Positions 45,847-56,956 of a DNA stretch of 64,000 bases are shown here, piece by piece. The stretch comes from Ailurus styani (taxonomy: Eukaryota > Chordata > Mammalia > Carnivora > Ailuridae). A program made the translations under genes and the position numbers. Location: assembly GCA_002007465.1 (NCBI GenBank), contig LNAC01001214.1, forward strand, positions 125,052 through 189,051, given 5' to 3'. The notes beneath the pieces were generated by a model. It searched no databases. It was not told the DNA's origin and saw only the letters and a program-made list of their open reading frames with translations. Position 1 is the stretch's first letter, and each line of letters starts with the position of its first letter.

Positions 45847-45905
45847 ATTTGCGTGCGTGTGCGCGTGGACGTGTGCCCCCCCGCGCGCACACACACACAC
45901 ACACA
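45847..45905. repeat. Alternating purine-pyrimidine tract (GC-rich, then CA)
   Basis: GCGTGCGTGTGCGCGTGGAC, a C run, then GCGCGCACACACACACACAC. It sits at the recurrent ORF2 microsatellite site and is much richer in CpG than its AT-rich surroundings. Confidence 0.92.
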
Positions 45906-47372
45906 TCTGCTTTATTCATTCATCTGTTGTTGGGCACTTTGGTTGTTTCCATATCCTGGCTGTTGTGAATAGTGCTGCAATAAATATGGTAATGTGTATA
46001 TTTCTTCAATATCCTGTTTTTATTTCCTTTGGGTATATACCCAGAAGTGAAATTGTTGGATTATATAGCAGGTGTAGTTTTAATTTTCTGGGGAAACTCC
46101 ATACTGTTTTCCATAGTGTTTGAACCAATTTACATTCCTACCAACAGTGTAGGAGTTCCCTTTTCTTCACATACTTGCCAGCACTTGCTGTCTCTTGTCT
46201 TCTTGATAATAGCCATTCTGATAAGCGTGAGTTGACATCTCATTGTGGTTTTGATCTGCATTTTCCTGATGATTGGTGATGTGCATTTTTTCATGTACTT
46301 GGCCATTTGGATGTCTTCTTTTGAAAAAAAAATATCTATTTTGTGGGGTTTTTTGCAAATTTTCAAATTAGATTTTTTTAAAATTTTGAGTTTTATGCGT
46401 TCCTTATACATTTTGGATATTAACTCCTTATCTGATATATGGTTTGCAAAAATTTTTCTCCCATTCTGTGAGTTGTCTTTTCAGTTTTGTTATTTATTTA
46501 TATTTTTGCTTTGCAAAAGCTTTTAAGTTTGTTGTAGTCCCATTTGTTGATTTAGGTGGTATACCCAAAAAAATCATTGCCAAGACCAATGTCAAGGAGA
46601 CTCTTCTCTATATTTTCTTCTGGGGGTTTTATAGTATCAGGTTTTATATTTGAAACTTTGAACCATTTCAAGTTAATTTTTGTGGGTGGTATAAGGTAGG
46701 GTCTAATTCCATTGTTCTGCATGTGTTTGTCCAGTTTTCCCACAACCATTTGTTGAAGAGACTGTCTTTTCCCCATTGGCTGTTCTTGACTCCCTTGTTG
46801 AATATTAGTTGATCATATAAGCAGAGGTTTAATTCTGGGCTCTTTATTCTGTTTCATTTGTGAGTCTATTTTTATGACAGTACCATACTGTTTTTATTAC
46901 TGTAGCTTTGTAGTATAGTTTGAAATCAACAAGTGTGTTATCTTCTGATATCTTCAGCTTTGTTCTTTTTTCCTTGGTATTGCCTTGGTTATTCCAGGTC
47001 CTTCGAGGTTCATGCAAATTTTAGGACATATATTTTTCCTATTTCTGTGAGGAATGCCATTGGTATTTTGATGGAATTTGCATTGAATCTATAGATGATG
47101 TTGGGTAATATGGATGTTTTAACAATATCAATTCTTCCAATTCATGAATACAGAATGCCTTTCCAATTGTTTGTGCCATCCTCAATTTCTTTCAGCAAAG
47201 TCTTAATAGTTTTCGTTGCACACGTCTTTCATTTTTTTGTTAAATTTTTTATAAGTATTTTATTGTTTTTGATGTTATAAATGGCATAGTTTTAAATTTT
47301 TTTCATAATATTTCATCCTTAGAGTATAGAATAGCCATTGATTTTTGTATGTTGATTTAATATCCTACACAT

Positions 47373-48388
47373 TGAGATCCGAGTGTTGAACCTGGTTGGG
47401 CTGGCCCAGATCTGTGATCTTAATTGCTGTGCTTTCTGTCCCACAGTATATGAAAACAACAACAACAACAGCAACAGCAGCAACAACATCAGCAAAAACA
47501 GCACAAACAGAAGAGGAAATAGAATAAAGAATAACAGATTGCATGTAGTAAGGATTAAGTGTTATCTTGTAAAAGTAATTTCAGTTGTGTGTGTGTATGT
47601 ACTGGATCACAATGTGAAATCTATTTCTTAAAATTGGTCATAGTCAAGAAATCTGAAAGATCCTTATTGGGCCAGAAGATATTCTCTCTGATCTGAATTT
47701 ACAAATATCTGGTTCAGCCTACTGCAGACTGAATTTATGATTTAACTCTCAGGTGGCAATTGTGAAAATCAATAAAAGGAAACGTCATTATCATGGTGTT
47801 AGTAGGATGGAAGGGAGAGTTTTCAGGCCATACCACTTGATGTCAATCACAGGAAAAGTTGTCGGTTATAGACGCCAACAGAAAAATTGTCAGCAGGAGA
47901 GGATAATCAATTACAAGTTCCAACAGGAAAGGATATACATTGCATTTCCTATAGGAAATCGACTATCTCAGCAACTCAGCCAATGAGAAACCATCACACT
48001 AAGTTTTGTCTTTCTCAAATTGATTTTTGTTCAAAATAACCTCTCCCAACTTTCTCTGTCTTTTCCATTAAATAACATTCTATCTCCTCTGCACCTTTAT
48101 ATCATTTACACTAAGGCAAATTACTTTACCTCTGTGAGACCCAAATTTGTTTATTTTTACAAAGGAAATGATAATAATGCTCACCATTGAGTATTATTAT
48201 GATTATTTATTACTGAATATATATAATCTATGTATAGGGTCCTATCTAATAAATGTGGATCTTCCTAGAGAGAAATAAACAATCAAAAATATTAGTTATT
48301 ATCAAAACACAGGATCTCTGGTGCCTGACTCAGTACCCTGAACATAAAGATGTTATGGAGTACATGGTTGACTAATTGATGCAAATCC
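47373..48388. other. Unassigned DNA with a degenerate (AAC)n tract
   Basis: An imperfect AAC/AGC repeat lies at 47454-47503. The rest is AT-rich without recognisable exon or repeat. Confidence 0.5.
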
Positions 48389-48638
48389 TAGTACTACTAT
48401 TTTGCTTTTTCACCAACAATCAAATGAGAGTTCTTTTTGGTCCACAGCCTTACCAGCATTTGGTGCTGTCAGTGTTTTGGATTTTACCCTTTCTAGTAGG
48501 TACATAATGGTATCTCATTTTTGCTTTACTTTGCATTTTTCTGATGACTTGTGATGCTGAGTATATTTTCATACATTTATTTGCCATCTGCCTGTTTTCT
48601 TTGGTGAGAAGTCTGACCAGACGTTTTCCAAGTTCTTT

Positions 48639-49029
48639 TTTCTTTTATTATGTTATGTTAGTCACCATACAGTACGTCATTAGTTTTTGACGGAGAGTTC
48701 CAAGTTTCATCGTTTACGTATAACACCCAGTGCTCCATGCAATACATGCCCTCCTTAATATCCATTACCAGGCCAACCCATCCCCCCACCCCCTCCCCTC
48801 TAAAACCCTCAGTTTGTTTCTTGGTGTCCACAGTCTCTCATGGTTCATCTTCCCCTTTGATCCCCCCTTCCTTTTTCCCTTCTTTCTCCTAATGTCCTCC
48901 ATGCTATTCCTTATGTTCTACAAGTAAGCGAAACCATTTGATAATTGACTTTCTCTGCTTATTTCGCTCAGCATATTCTCCTCCAGTCCCATCCATGTTA
49001 ATGTAAAAGTATTCATCATTTCTGATTAT
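48639..49029 (-). mobile_element. 5'-truncated L1 3' end nested in older L1
   Basis: Minus-strand 3'UTR and ORF2 end, flanked by the imperfect duplication TTTTCCAAGTTCTT / TTTTCCCAATTCTT. The 3'UTR type matches the insert at 8272. Confidence 0.83.
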
Positions 49030-49846
49030 TTTCCCAATTCTTAAATTGGGTGGTTTGTCTTATTGTAGAAGTTTTTTTGTTTTTAAATTTAAATTCAATT
49101 AACCAACTTATGGTAGAAATTTTAAGAATTCCTTGTATGTTTTGGATAATAGTCTTTTATCAGAAGTATCTTTTTGCAAATATTTTCTCCCCACCTGTGG
49201 CTTGTCTTTCATCCTCTTTATAGTATCTTTTGCAGAGCATAACTTTTTAATTTCAATGAAGTCCAGCGTATCCATTTTTTCTTTTATGGGCTATGCCTTT
49301 GGTGTTGTAACTAAAAAGTCATCACCTAAACCCAAAGTCTTCTAGGTTTTTTTCTAAATGTTGTTTTCTAGGAGTTTTATAGTTTTGTCTTTTACAAACT
49401 TAGGCCAAAGATCCATTTTGAGTTATTTTTTAAAGGTATAAGGCCTGTATCTAGGTTCATTTTTCTGCATATGGATGTCAATGTCATTGCTTTAAAAAAT
49501 TCTATTAATATGGTGTATGGCATAGATTGATTTTCTTATCCTGTTTGGTCATAGTCTGTAAGCCTTTTAACATGCTGCCAGAGAATAGTTTCCTATTATT
49601 TTGTTGAAGGTTTTCCCATTTATATTCATAAGCAACATTGGTCTGTAGTTTTGTTTTGCTTTTTCTTGTGATATCTTTGACCATGGTATCAGGGTAATAT
49701 TGCCTCATAGAATATGTTCAGAGGTATTTCCTCTTTTTCTATCTTTTGGGAGAGTTTGAGAAGGATTGGTGTTCATTCTTTAAAGATTTGGTAGAATTCA
49801 TTAGTGAAGTCATCTTGTCTCAGGCTCTTCTTTGTTGGAAGTTTTA

Positions 49847-50001
49847 ATTTTTATTATTTATTAAAGATTTACTTATTATTTTAGAGAGAGAGAACATGAG
49901 CAGGAAAGGCAGAGGGAGAGGGCTACCCAATGACCCCTAGAGCACCACCTGAACTGAAACCATGAGTCAGATGCTTAACCAACTGTGCCACCCAGGTCCC
50001 C
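49847..50001 (-). mobile_element. Can-SINE, old and shortened
   Basis: Minus-strand copy of about 155 bp, missing part of its middle. Duplication TTTGTTGGAAGTTTTA (49831-49846) and TTTGCTGGAAGTTTTA (50003-50018). The TCAGATGCTTAACC body marks the older type. Confidence 0.9.
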
Positions 50002-50185
50002 ATTTGCTGGAAGTTTTAGATTGCTAACTCAATCTCTTATTATAGGTCTATTCATAGTTCCTGTTTATTTTTGCATCAGTTTTGGTAGTTTGTATGTTTC
50101 TAGGCACTTACATGTTTTATCTACATTAACCAATTTGTTGGTATACTATTATTCATAGTATTCTTTCTCTCTGCAAAGAAATTGA

Positions 50186-51367
50186 CTCTCTTTTTTTTTT
50201 TTTTTTTTTTAATATTTTGAACATTTTAATGATACTTCCCAAATTAAAAATACCATTAATATACATATTGTTAAAGGGAATAATGATACCCAATTAAGAT
50301 ATTGTGTTAAATAAATGAAATATTTAATTTAAATAATCCAACACTGTATTTGAAGTATAAAAGGCACCCAATAAACGTCACTTCCTTTATTTTTTTTCCT
50401 GGGCATTGTACAATTACAACCACTTAAAGAAAAGAGAAACAAAGCGTGAAACAAGTCCTCAGAAACAAAATGGAAACAATTTAAAAATTACCCTACCCTT
50501 ATGGTCTCCCTGTTGTGAGATGGTTTCAGCAAATCTCAAGTCTATCAAGCCAGTCTGAGTAGTTAGTAGCCATTGTTTGGAACAGAATCACATTTAAGTA
50601 TAATAGAAATTTAATTTTACCTGTTTAAAATGTTTTGATGTATAAATATATGAGAAACTGAAGGGTTGTCCTGTGATGGGATAATGAAGCCATTTCATCC
50701 TAGAAATATCTTTTGGGGGAAAAAAAATCTCTGCTAAAGCCTGTTTATTGACTATCAATGGAATGTTAAGAATAAATGTTAATAGGAAGAAATGACTGTT
50801 ACACCCATGTTTTTTGTTATTGAAAACAAAGGGAGTGTTTTTTTTAGCTAGATTGATGAGATAGAAAGAAAAGCCCATGAATCCCCATCATGTTCAGTGA
50901 ACTTAAAAAAACTGATAATTGAGGAATATGTCTCTTTTTGTCTTTCTTTTAATTCAGATTTTTGGGGATTTGGGATAGGAAGGGAGTTGGATATCAATGA
51001 GCCCTCTATCCATTTTTCTCCTACCTTCTGTATTTTGACATAATTTTTACTTGATCTGTGAAATCTCATCAGAAAAATTCCTCAATTCTGTTACATTTTT
51101 TATAGCAATTGATATTATCTGTATTCTAATGGTAGCTTATGTATTGATATGTCTTATTTTTCTGCATTTGTGTCTTCTATTATTCATTAGCAAATATTTT
51201 ATTTTGAAAGAAGAGAGAGGTTATATAAGTTATTGCTAATTGAATATTGAACCATAATATTTGTACTTGAGTAGGACTTAATTTTCAAAAATTATCATTT
51301 TATTTAAATAATCAAATACATTAAATAAAACATTCCATAACATTATTTTAATGGTAAAATAGGAGTG
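50186..51367. other. AT-rich unassigned DNA
   Basis: Begins with a T-run (50191-50211). ORFs up to 94 codons (50878-50594, minus) have no recognisable domain. No exon or RNA gene seen. Confidence 0.45.
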
Positions 51368-51702
51368 CAGTTGATACTTGAACAACATGGGGATTAGGGT
51401 GCCAAACATCTCTTACCCAGTTGAAAATCCATGTACAACTTTTGACTCCCCCAAAACTTAACTACTTACAGCTTACTGTTGAACAGAAGTCTTATCAATA
51501 ACATAGACAATTAACACAATTTTAAATGTTATGTGTATTATATACTGTGTTCTACAATAAAGTTAGCTAGAGAAAGGAGGATGTTATTAAGAAAATTAGA
51601 AGGAAAAGAAAATATGTTTCCATATTGTATTGTATTTATTGAAAAATGTCTGTGTGTAAGTGGATCTGCACAGTGCAAACCCATGATGTTCAGGGTCAAT
51701 TG
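51368..51702 (+). mobile_element. MER8-like non-autonomous DNA transposon (Tigger group)
   Basis: About 335 bp bounded by imperfect terminal inverted repeats: CAGTTGATACTTGAACAACA at the left and GATGTTCAGGGTCAATTG at the right. The interior phrases (TTGACTCCCCCAAAACTTAA, TGTATTATATACTGTGTTCT) match my memory of MER8. It has no transposase frame and is too old to show a clear TA duplication. The strand is arbitrary. Confidence 0.75.
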
Positions 51703-52435
51703 CAATCTGAATTAAGGAACAAATAAAAATTTATACTGTTTTGGAAGGTCTAACCTAGTGACTTCCCTATAGAGTATCAAAAACTTGAGTCTTAGATACC
51801 ACAGCATACAAAACCAATAAATCAGAATCTTTGGGATTATGTTCTATATATCTCTACTTCAAAGTTACAAGGAAATTTTAACACATTGACAGAATTTAGA
51901 CCTCATTCTACTGTAAAAAATAATTATTAAAAATATTATAATTTTTCAATAAGGTAATTTGATATTTCATCATCTATAGGAGATACTATATATAGAAGAC
52001 TGTTTTCCTGGAACATTCAATAAAATAAATTGGGACCCTTTTTAGGGTCACTTTAAATAGTATGTGTTAAAATGTATGTATTTTAGGAAGTTGATAATTT
52101 TTATATAACCTAGCAAAAGTCCTTGAAATCATTGTGGAAGATGTTTCCATTAATAGTAAAATTACTATTTTTTTAAATAGTAAGATTATTTTATTAAAAC
52201 AAAAATATGAGGTACATTGTTACAAATGTAATAAAAATTTATGGAAAATGTAAGAAAGAAGTGATAAAAGAAGACATTTTCTAAAGTCTTGCAAAAAAAA
52301 GGAGTACCATATACTGAAATCACCATGTTGCAACAAGTACACCGAAGCATTAGAGAAAAAACAGATATTAAGACAATATTGATAAATCTTGCTAGTCCAA
52401 TTTGAACAAAATCTGTAATTCAAAAATTATGATAG
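51703..52435. other. AT-rich unassigned DNA
   Basis: No recognisable repeat or exon. The part from about 52150 on may belong to a very old L1M element. Confidence 0.4.
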
Positions 52436-52654
52436 GTAAATGTAAAATAAAAAAAACCCATGTAAATAGGTAGAGCATATCTGANATAAATGTAAAATGA
52501 AAAAAACCCCATGTAAATAGGTAGAGCATATCTGACAGATGAGGGAGTTTTTATATAGCACTCTTAAAANGTAAATGTAAAATAAAAAAAACCCATGTAA
52601 ATAGGTAGAGCATATCTGACAGATGAGGGAGTTTTTATATAGCACTCTTAAAAT
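52436..52654. repeat. Apparent triplication around two single Ns (probable assembly artefact)
   Basis: Near-identical copies at 52436-52484, 52486-52569 and 52571-52654, separated only by single N characters at 52485 and 52570. Copies differ by a few single bases or A-run length. Confidence 0.85.
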
Positions 52655-53760
52655 TACTAATCAGGAGATAAAAACACAACTAGAATTATTAACAAAGCCT
52701 ATAATAAGCCATTTACTAAAATAAATACAAATGGCAAATGGACATAGCCATAAATATTCAAACTCACTAAGCAATCAAAAAATGCAATTTTAGCAAGAAT
52801 GCAAACCAATTTTTTGCCTATTGGTTTTGAAAAGAATTTTAAAAATCTAATTCACTAGGTGGAAGGTGAGGAAAAATGAGCACTTTCAATCACTGCTGAC
52901 AGGCATGTTAATTGCTAGAAACTTACTTCAATTTAGAAATATTTATCAGAAACTCTGAAAATATTCATGTAATTTTACTTAGCAACTCTACTTAGGGAAA
53001 TTTGTCCTGAGGGACTAATCATAAATACATGCAACAATTTGGTATAATGGCAAATAGTATACAACACACAAAAAAATTAAAATGAAAATCCTAAGTATTT
53101 ACCAAGAGGAGAGATTTTAAATGATTTATGAGTGAAGACACAGAAATCCAAAGGAAAATATTATTAAAAAAACATAAATATAGGTAAATAAAATGAAACA
53201 ATGCATGGGTCAATAATAAAGGAAAGACCCAAGGATTATGGATAATTCAATTACCTAATTCTGTGTACTGCAATTTAAAAAATTTTCAGCTCTTGTTATT
53301 AAGAAAATCAAGAAAGTAGATGAATCACATGGCCCTAGAGATACTTAAAGCTAGTTGTTATTAGAGCGTATTTCATCATTACAATAAGTAAGATTTATTT
53401 AATATTTAACAAGGACTAGTTTACTCCACATGACAGCCTTCTAAAATAAAATGATTAAAAGAATACTATACATTCAGTAGATACAATACACATTAAAATC
53501 AATAGTACTTTAAAAAATACCAGAGGTAATTGACTTGAAAATCTCGTGCAGATACAGGACTCCATTCATAATAGTAACTAAAAATGTGAAGTATCTTGTA
53601 ACTAATTCAAGGAATATATAAGACGTATGGAAACCAACATAAAACTCTATCAAAGAGAAAAGCTCAAAGAATGCAAAAAGAAATCAAAACAAATGCCAAA
53701 AAAATAGTTTATTAATACTGTGTATGGCATGACTTAATATTGTAATGATGTCAATTTTTC
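52655..53760 (+). mobile_element. Very old L1M fragments
   Basis: Plus-strand decayed L1: 52870-53060 (AGCAACTCTACTTAGGGAAA, TGAGGGACTAATCATAAATA) fits the ORF2 C-terminal region, and 53560-53760 (CCATTCATAATAGTAACTAA to TATTGTAATGATGTCAATTT) fits an earlier ORF2 region. The order implies two separate fragments or a rearrangement. The interval between them is unassigned. Confidence 0.55.
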
Positions 53761-53789
53761 TCCAAATATTCTAATTTATTCCAATTATA

Positions 53790-53992
53790 GAATTATTTAT
53801 TTATTTATTTATTTATTTAATTTATTTGATGGAGAGAGAGAGAATGAGCACAAGCAGGGGGAGCAGCAGGGGGAGAGGGAGAAGCAGACTCCCTGTTGAG
53901 CAGGGAGCTCCATGCTGGGGCTTCATTCCAGGAACCCTGTGGTCATGACCTGAGCTAAGGCAGATGCTTTACCAACTGAGCCTTCCAGACAC
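53790..53992 (-). mobile_element. Can-SINE, older type
   Basis: Minus-strand copy with an expanded ATTT tail (53790-53822) and a 20-bp duplication TCTAATTTATTCCAATTATA (53770-53789; one mismatch at 53993-54012). Confidence 0.95.
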
Positions 53993-54129
53993 TCTAATTT
54001 ATTGCAATTATAATAAGCTGAGGTTTTTCAGTCAGTGATAATTATATATATGTCTTAGTATTATGTTTTATCTCTAATGCTTAGATATCTATAACACACA
54101 CATGTTTATATGGAAGATTAGAGACCCAT

Positions 54130-54725
54130 GAATAAATAAATAAGTTGGCAGAGTATTAACCACCAGGGAAGTTCACCCAAGCTCTGGAATCCAGAGCTTT
54201 TTATTGAGGCTTCATTTTATTGGCACAAGTGATTGAATCAATGGCCATGTGGCTGAACACAATTTCCTGCCCCTTTCCCCTTTCTGGAGGCTGGGTTGAT
54301 ATCATATAGCTAAAAATCCAAACCCGGGCGCCTGGGTGGCTCAGTGGGTTAAAGCCGCTGCCTTCGGCTCAGGTCATGATCCCAGGGTCCTGGGATCGAG
54401 GCCCACATTGGGCTCTCTGCTCGGCAGAGAGCCTGCTTCCTCCTCTCTCCTCTCTCTCTGCCTGCCTCTCTGCCTACTTGTAATCTCTCTCTCTGTGTCA
54501 AATGAATAAAAAAAAAATAAAATAAAAAAAATAAAAAAAAAATAAAAATCCAAACCCTCTAGTCCCATGAATGGTCTTCCTGAGGTGGTCAGTTCTCAGT
54601 CTCAGTCATCCATCTTTTTTAAGTACTAACTACAGTCCCAGGACCCATCATGAATAAGGGACACCCTATCACTTAGGAAATTCCAAGGGTTCAGAGATTA
54701 TCTCCCATAAATGGAGCACAAAGTC
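54130..54725. mobile_element. Ancient LTR-like repeat, split by a SINE (family not assigned)
   Basis: 54175-54325 and 54544-54720 contain phrases that recur in mammalian genomes (TTTTATTGAGGCTTCATTTT, CACTTAGGAAATTCCAAGGG). I believe this is one old LTR-type element but cannot name it. Confidence 0.4.
54326..54543 (+). mobile_element. Can-SINE (AAAGCC/G type)
   Basis: Plus-strand copy with the full GGGCGCCTGGGTGGCTCAG head, GTTAAAGCCGCTGCC and a long A-rich tail of AAAATAAAAT units. The perfect 14-bp duplication AAAAATCCAAACCC lies at 54312-54325 and 54544-54557. Confidence 0.97.
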
Positions 54726-55960
54726 CAGACAAGTTCTTTATTGCATACAAATCTTGTCAAGAACATGGGTAAACAGGAAATCTTGCAAACTGATGATAGG
54801 GGGTACACACTGGTACACCACTTGAGAGGCAAATTTAAAGTAATTGAGTTAATTGAATATAGGCAAAAACTATTACTTAGGAACCCCACTCTTGGATACA
54901 CCAGTTCATAAAGGAACAAGTGTTAGGTTTTTCCCAGATGACTGGACTTGAGGCGATTTTCAAGTCCGTATGAGGCAATAGAGAAAGAAAATGTGTATGC
55001 AGCAGCTGTAGCAATTACTTAGATGTATTCCCACCAACATGAATCTATATTTAAAACAGGACCACATGAACAACAACAACAAAAAAGCACCCAAATGAGG
55101 TCTACAGAAATTGTATACTTTAAAAACACAATGGCAGCAACAATAACAAAACTGCACATTTGACAAAGACAGCTTAAAATTCAAGAATGTGTGCTGACAC
55201 TTAGCAAGCCCCCCACCGCCCCTGTGCTTTGCGGATGGGTGACAAATCATATGGAGATGAATATAAATTATAAATGAACTAGGAGTACTCATTTGTGGAC
55301 CATGAGCTATGTGAACGGAGAAGTTCACATAGAACTTTGATCTTATGATTAAAAAAAGGAGAGGGCACATTTCTAGCTCCATTCTTCTTAGGCGAAAGCA
55401 GGAAGCCTATGCAAAGAGCGGTACAAGTGTGCCGGGACTGATGCATTTTCTCTCTTAGACCACACATTATCTGATCACATACACTGTACTTTCTTAGTCC
55501 TAAGACTAATTGCACTTTTTTTAACTGCTCATTTTTTTGATTGCTTGAAGATGAGCACCTGGTCTGTCTTGCTCGTTACAGCATCACGAGTGCCTTACAC
55601 AAAGTGTAGGATCTAGCCAGTGCTCCATACATATTTATAAAACAAGTAAGTACACAAATGGCTCTTGGTAAAAATTTCAGAAGTGTAATTTGGCTTCTTT
55701 AGAATTTATTTTCATGAATTTCAACAGCAGAAGAGCCATGGTTGATGATATAGAAAAACGCTAACTTACCCAATTTTCAATACACTAGTAAAGGCTATGA
55801 AATCACAAGTAATTTTTTTGTTGTTTTTGACCCCTACCCAGTGTGTGACAATTCTCAACTTAACCATTGTAGCTTAATCCTGGTGTTCATTATGACTAAA
55901 TTTCCATACCTGGGTATGATATTCTCTTGTAACTTATCTTATTTTCTTCATTTAATTAAT
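54726..55960. other. Unassigned DNA
   Basis: The 140-codon minus ORF at 55382-54960 is Cys/His/Phe-rich with no recognisable domain. No exon structure seen. Confidence 0.45.
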
Positions 55961-55964
55961 TTAT

Positions 55965-56262
55965 TTTAATTTGTATTATAGAAATATAGTTGACATGGAA
56001 TGTTATATTAGTTTCAGGAGTGCCTGGGGGGCTCAGTTGTTAAGCATCTGCCTTCAGCTCAGGTCATGATCCCAGAGTCCTGGGATGGAGCTCCATATTG
56101 GGCTCCCTGAGCTGGGGGAAGCCTGCTTCTCCCTCTCCCACTTCCCCTGCTTGTGTTCCTTTTCTTGCTGTCCCTCTCTCTGTCTCTGCCAAATAAATAA
56201 ACAAAATCTTTAAAAAAATGTTATATTAGTTTCAGGTGTACAATGCAGTGATTTGAATATCT
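55965..56262 (-). mobile_element. L1 3'UTR fragment split by a SINE
   Basis: Minus-strand L1 3' end (TATAGTTGACATGGAATGTT, TTAGTTTCAGGTGTACAATG), same 3'UTR type as at 1893. Only about 95 bp remain outside the SINE. Confidence 0.8.
56018..56217 (+). mobile_element. Can-SINE (AAGCAT type)
   Basis: Plus-strand copy with head AGTGCCTGGGGGGCTCAG, GTTAAGCATCTGCC and AATAAATAAACAAAATC tail. The perfect 19-bp duplication ATGTTATATTAGTTTCAGG flanks it (starting at about 55999 and 56218). Confidence 0.94.
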
Positions 56263-56372
56263 TCTTTTCTTTGAATGCCCACTTCAAACAGCATTTTCAA
56301 TGTCTGTTTGCAATCAGGCACAATGTAAGTTGCCGAGGACCAAGAGATGAGTTAAAAACACACTCCATTCTT

Positions 56373-56940
56373 TTTTTTATTTTTTAATTTAATTTAATTT
56401 TTTTTTCTTTGCCCCAGGGATACAGGTCTGTGAATCATCTGGCTTACATCTTTCACAGCATTTACCAAAGCACAAACCCTCCCCAATGTCCATAACCCAT
56501 CCACCCTATCCCTACCCTTCCACCCCCCAGTAACCCTCAGTTTGTTTTGTGAGATTAGGAGTCTCTTATGGTTTGTCTCCTTCCCCATCCCATCTTGTTT
56601 CATTATTTTTCCCTCCCTCCCTACCCTACGACCCAGCAATCGCACTACTGGGTATTTACCCTAACGATACAAAGGTAGTGATCCTCAGGGGCACATGCAC
56701 CCAAATGTTTATAGCAGCAATGTCCAGAATAGCCAAACTATGGAAAGAACCTGGATGTCCATCAACAGATGAATGGATAAAGAAGATGTGGTATATATAC
56801 ACAATGGAATACTATACAGCTATCAAAAGAAACGAAATCTTGCCGTTTGCAACGACGTGGATGGAACTGGAGGGTATTATGCTGAGCGAAATAAGTCAAT
56901 CAGAGATAGATAATTATCATATGATTTCTCTGATATAAGG
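56373..56940. mobile_element. L1 insertion with 5' inversion (twin priming), 568 bp
   Basis: 56373-56622 is L1 3'UTR on the minus strand (CCCCAGGGATACAGGTCTGT). 56625-56940 is ORF2 C-terminal sequence on the plus strand, open for 129 codons to the stop at 56938. The junction is near 56620-56628, and a few dozen L1 bases are missing between the two halves. Duplication AACACACTCCATTCTT (56357-56372) and AACACACTCCATCCTT (56941-56956). High similarity to copy C marks a young insertion. Confidence 0.94.
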
Positions 56941-56956
56941 AACACACTCCATCCTT

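Larger units (their letters stand above)
45118..47372 (-). mobile_element. Older L1, 3' part (3'UTR and most of ORF2 C-terminal half)
   Basis: Minus-strand L1: 3'UTR 45118-45700, then ORF2 C-terminal and reverse-transcriptase downstream coding to about 47372. Longest open piece 93 codons. SINE at 45271-45471 and a GC-rich/CA repeat at 45847-45905. The phrase set fits an L1MA-like older subfamily. Confidence 0.87.
48389..50185 (-). mobile_element. Older L1 ORF2 fragment
   Basis: Minus-strand ORF2 remnant (phrases such as CAAATATTTTCTCCCCACCT and GCAACATTGGTCTGTAGTTT), interrupted by a younger L1 tail (48639-49029) and a SINE (49847-50001). No open frame above 70 codons. Confidence 0.83.

Noticed and set aside
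47428..47445. A splice-acceptor-like site (CTTTCTGTCCCACAG)
   Set aside because: An isolated acceptor match is common by chance; the following sequence is a degenerate AAC repeat and no donor or open exon accompanies it.
52436..52654. Direct repeats with spacers resembling a CRISPR-like or satellite array
   Set aside because: Units are separated only by single Ns, which points to an assembly artefact; CRISPR arrays are not expected in a mammalian genome.
54960..55382. A 140-codon Cys- and His-rich minus ORF that might suggest a zinc-binding protein
   Set aside because: Spacing of Cys and His matches no zinc-finger pattern I know; it lies in AT-rich DNA with no other gene signals.
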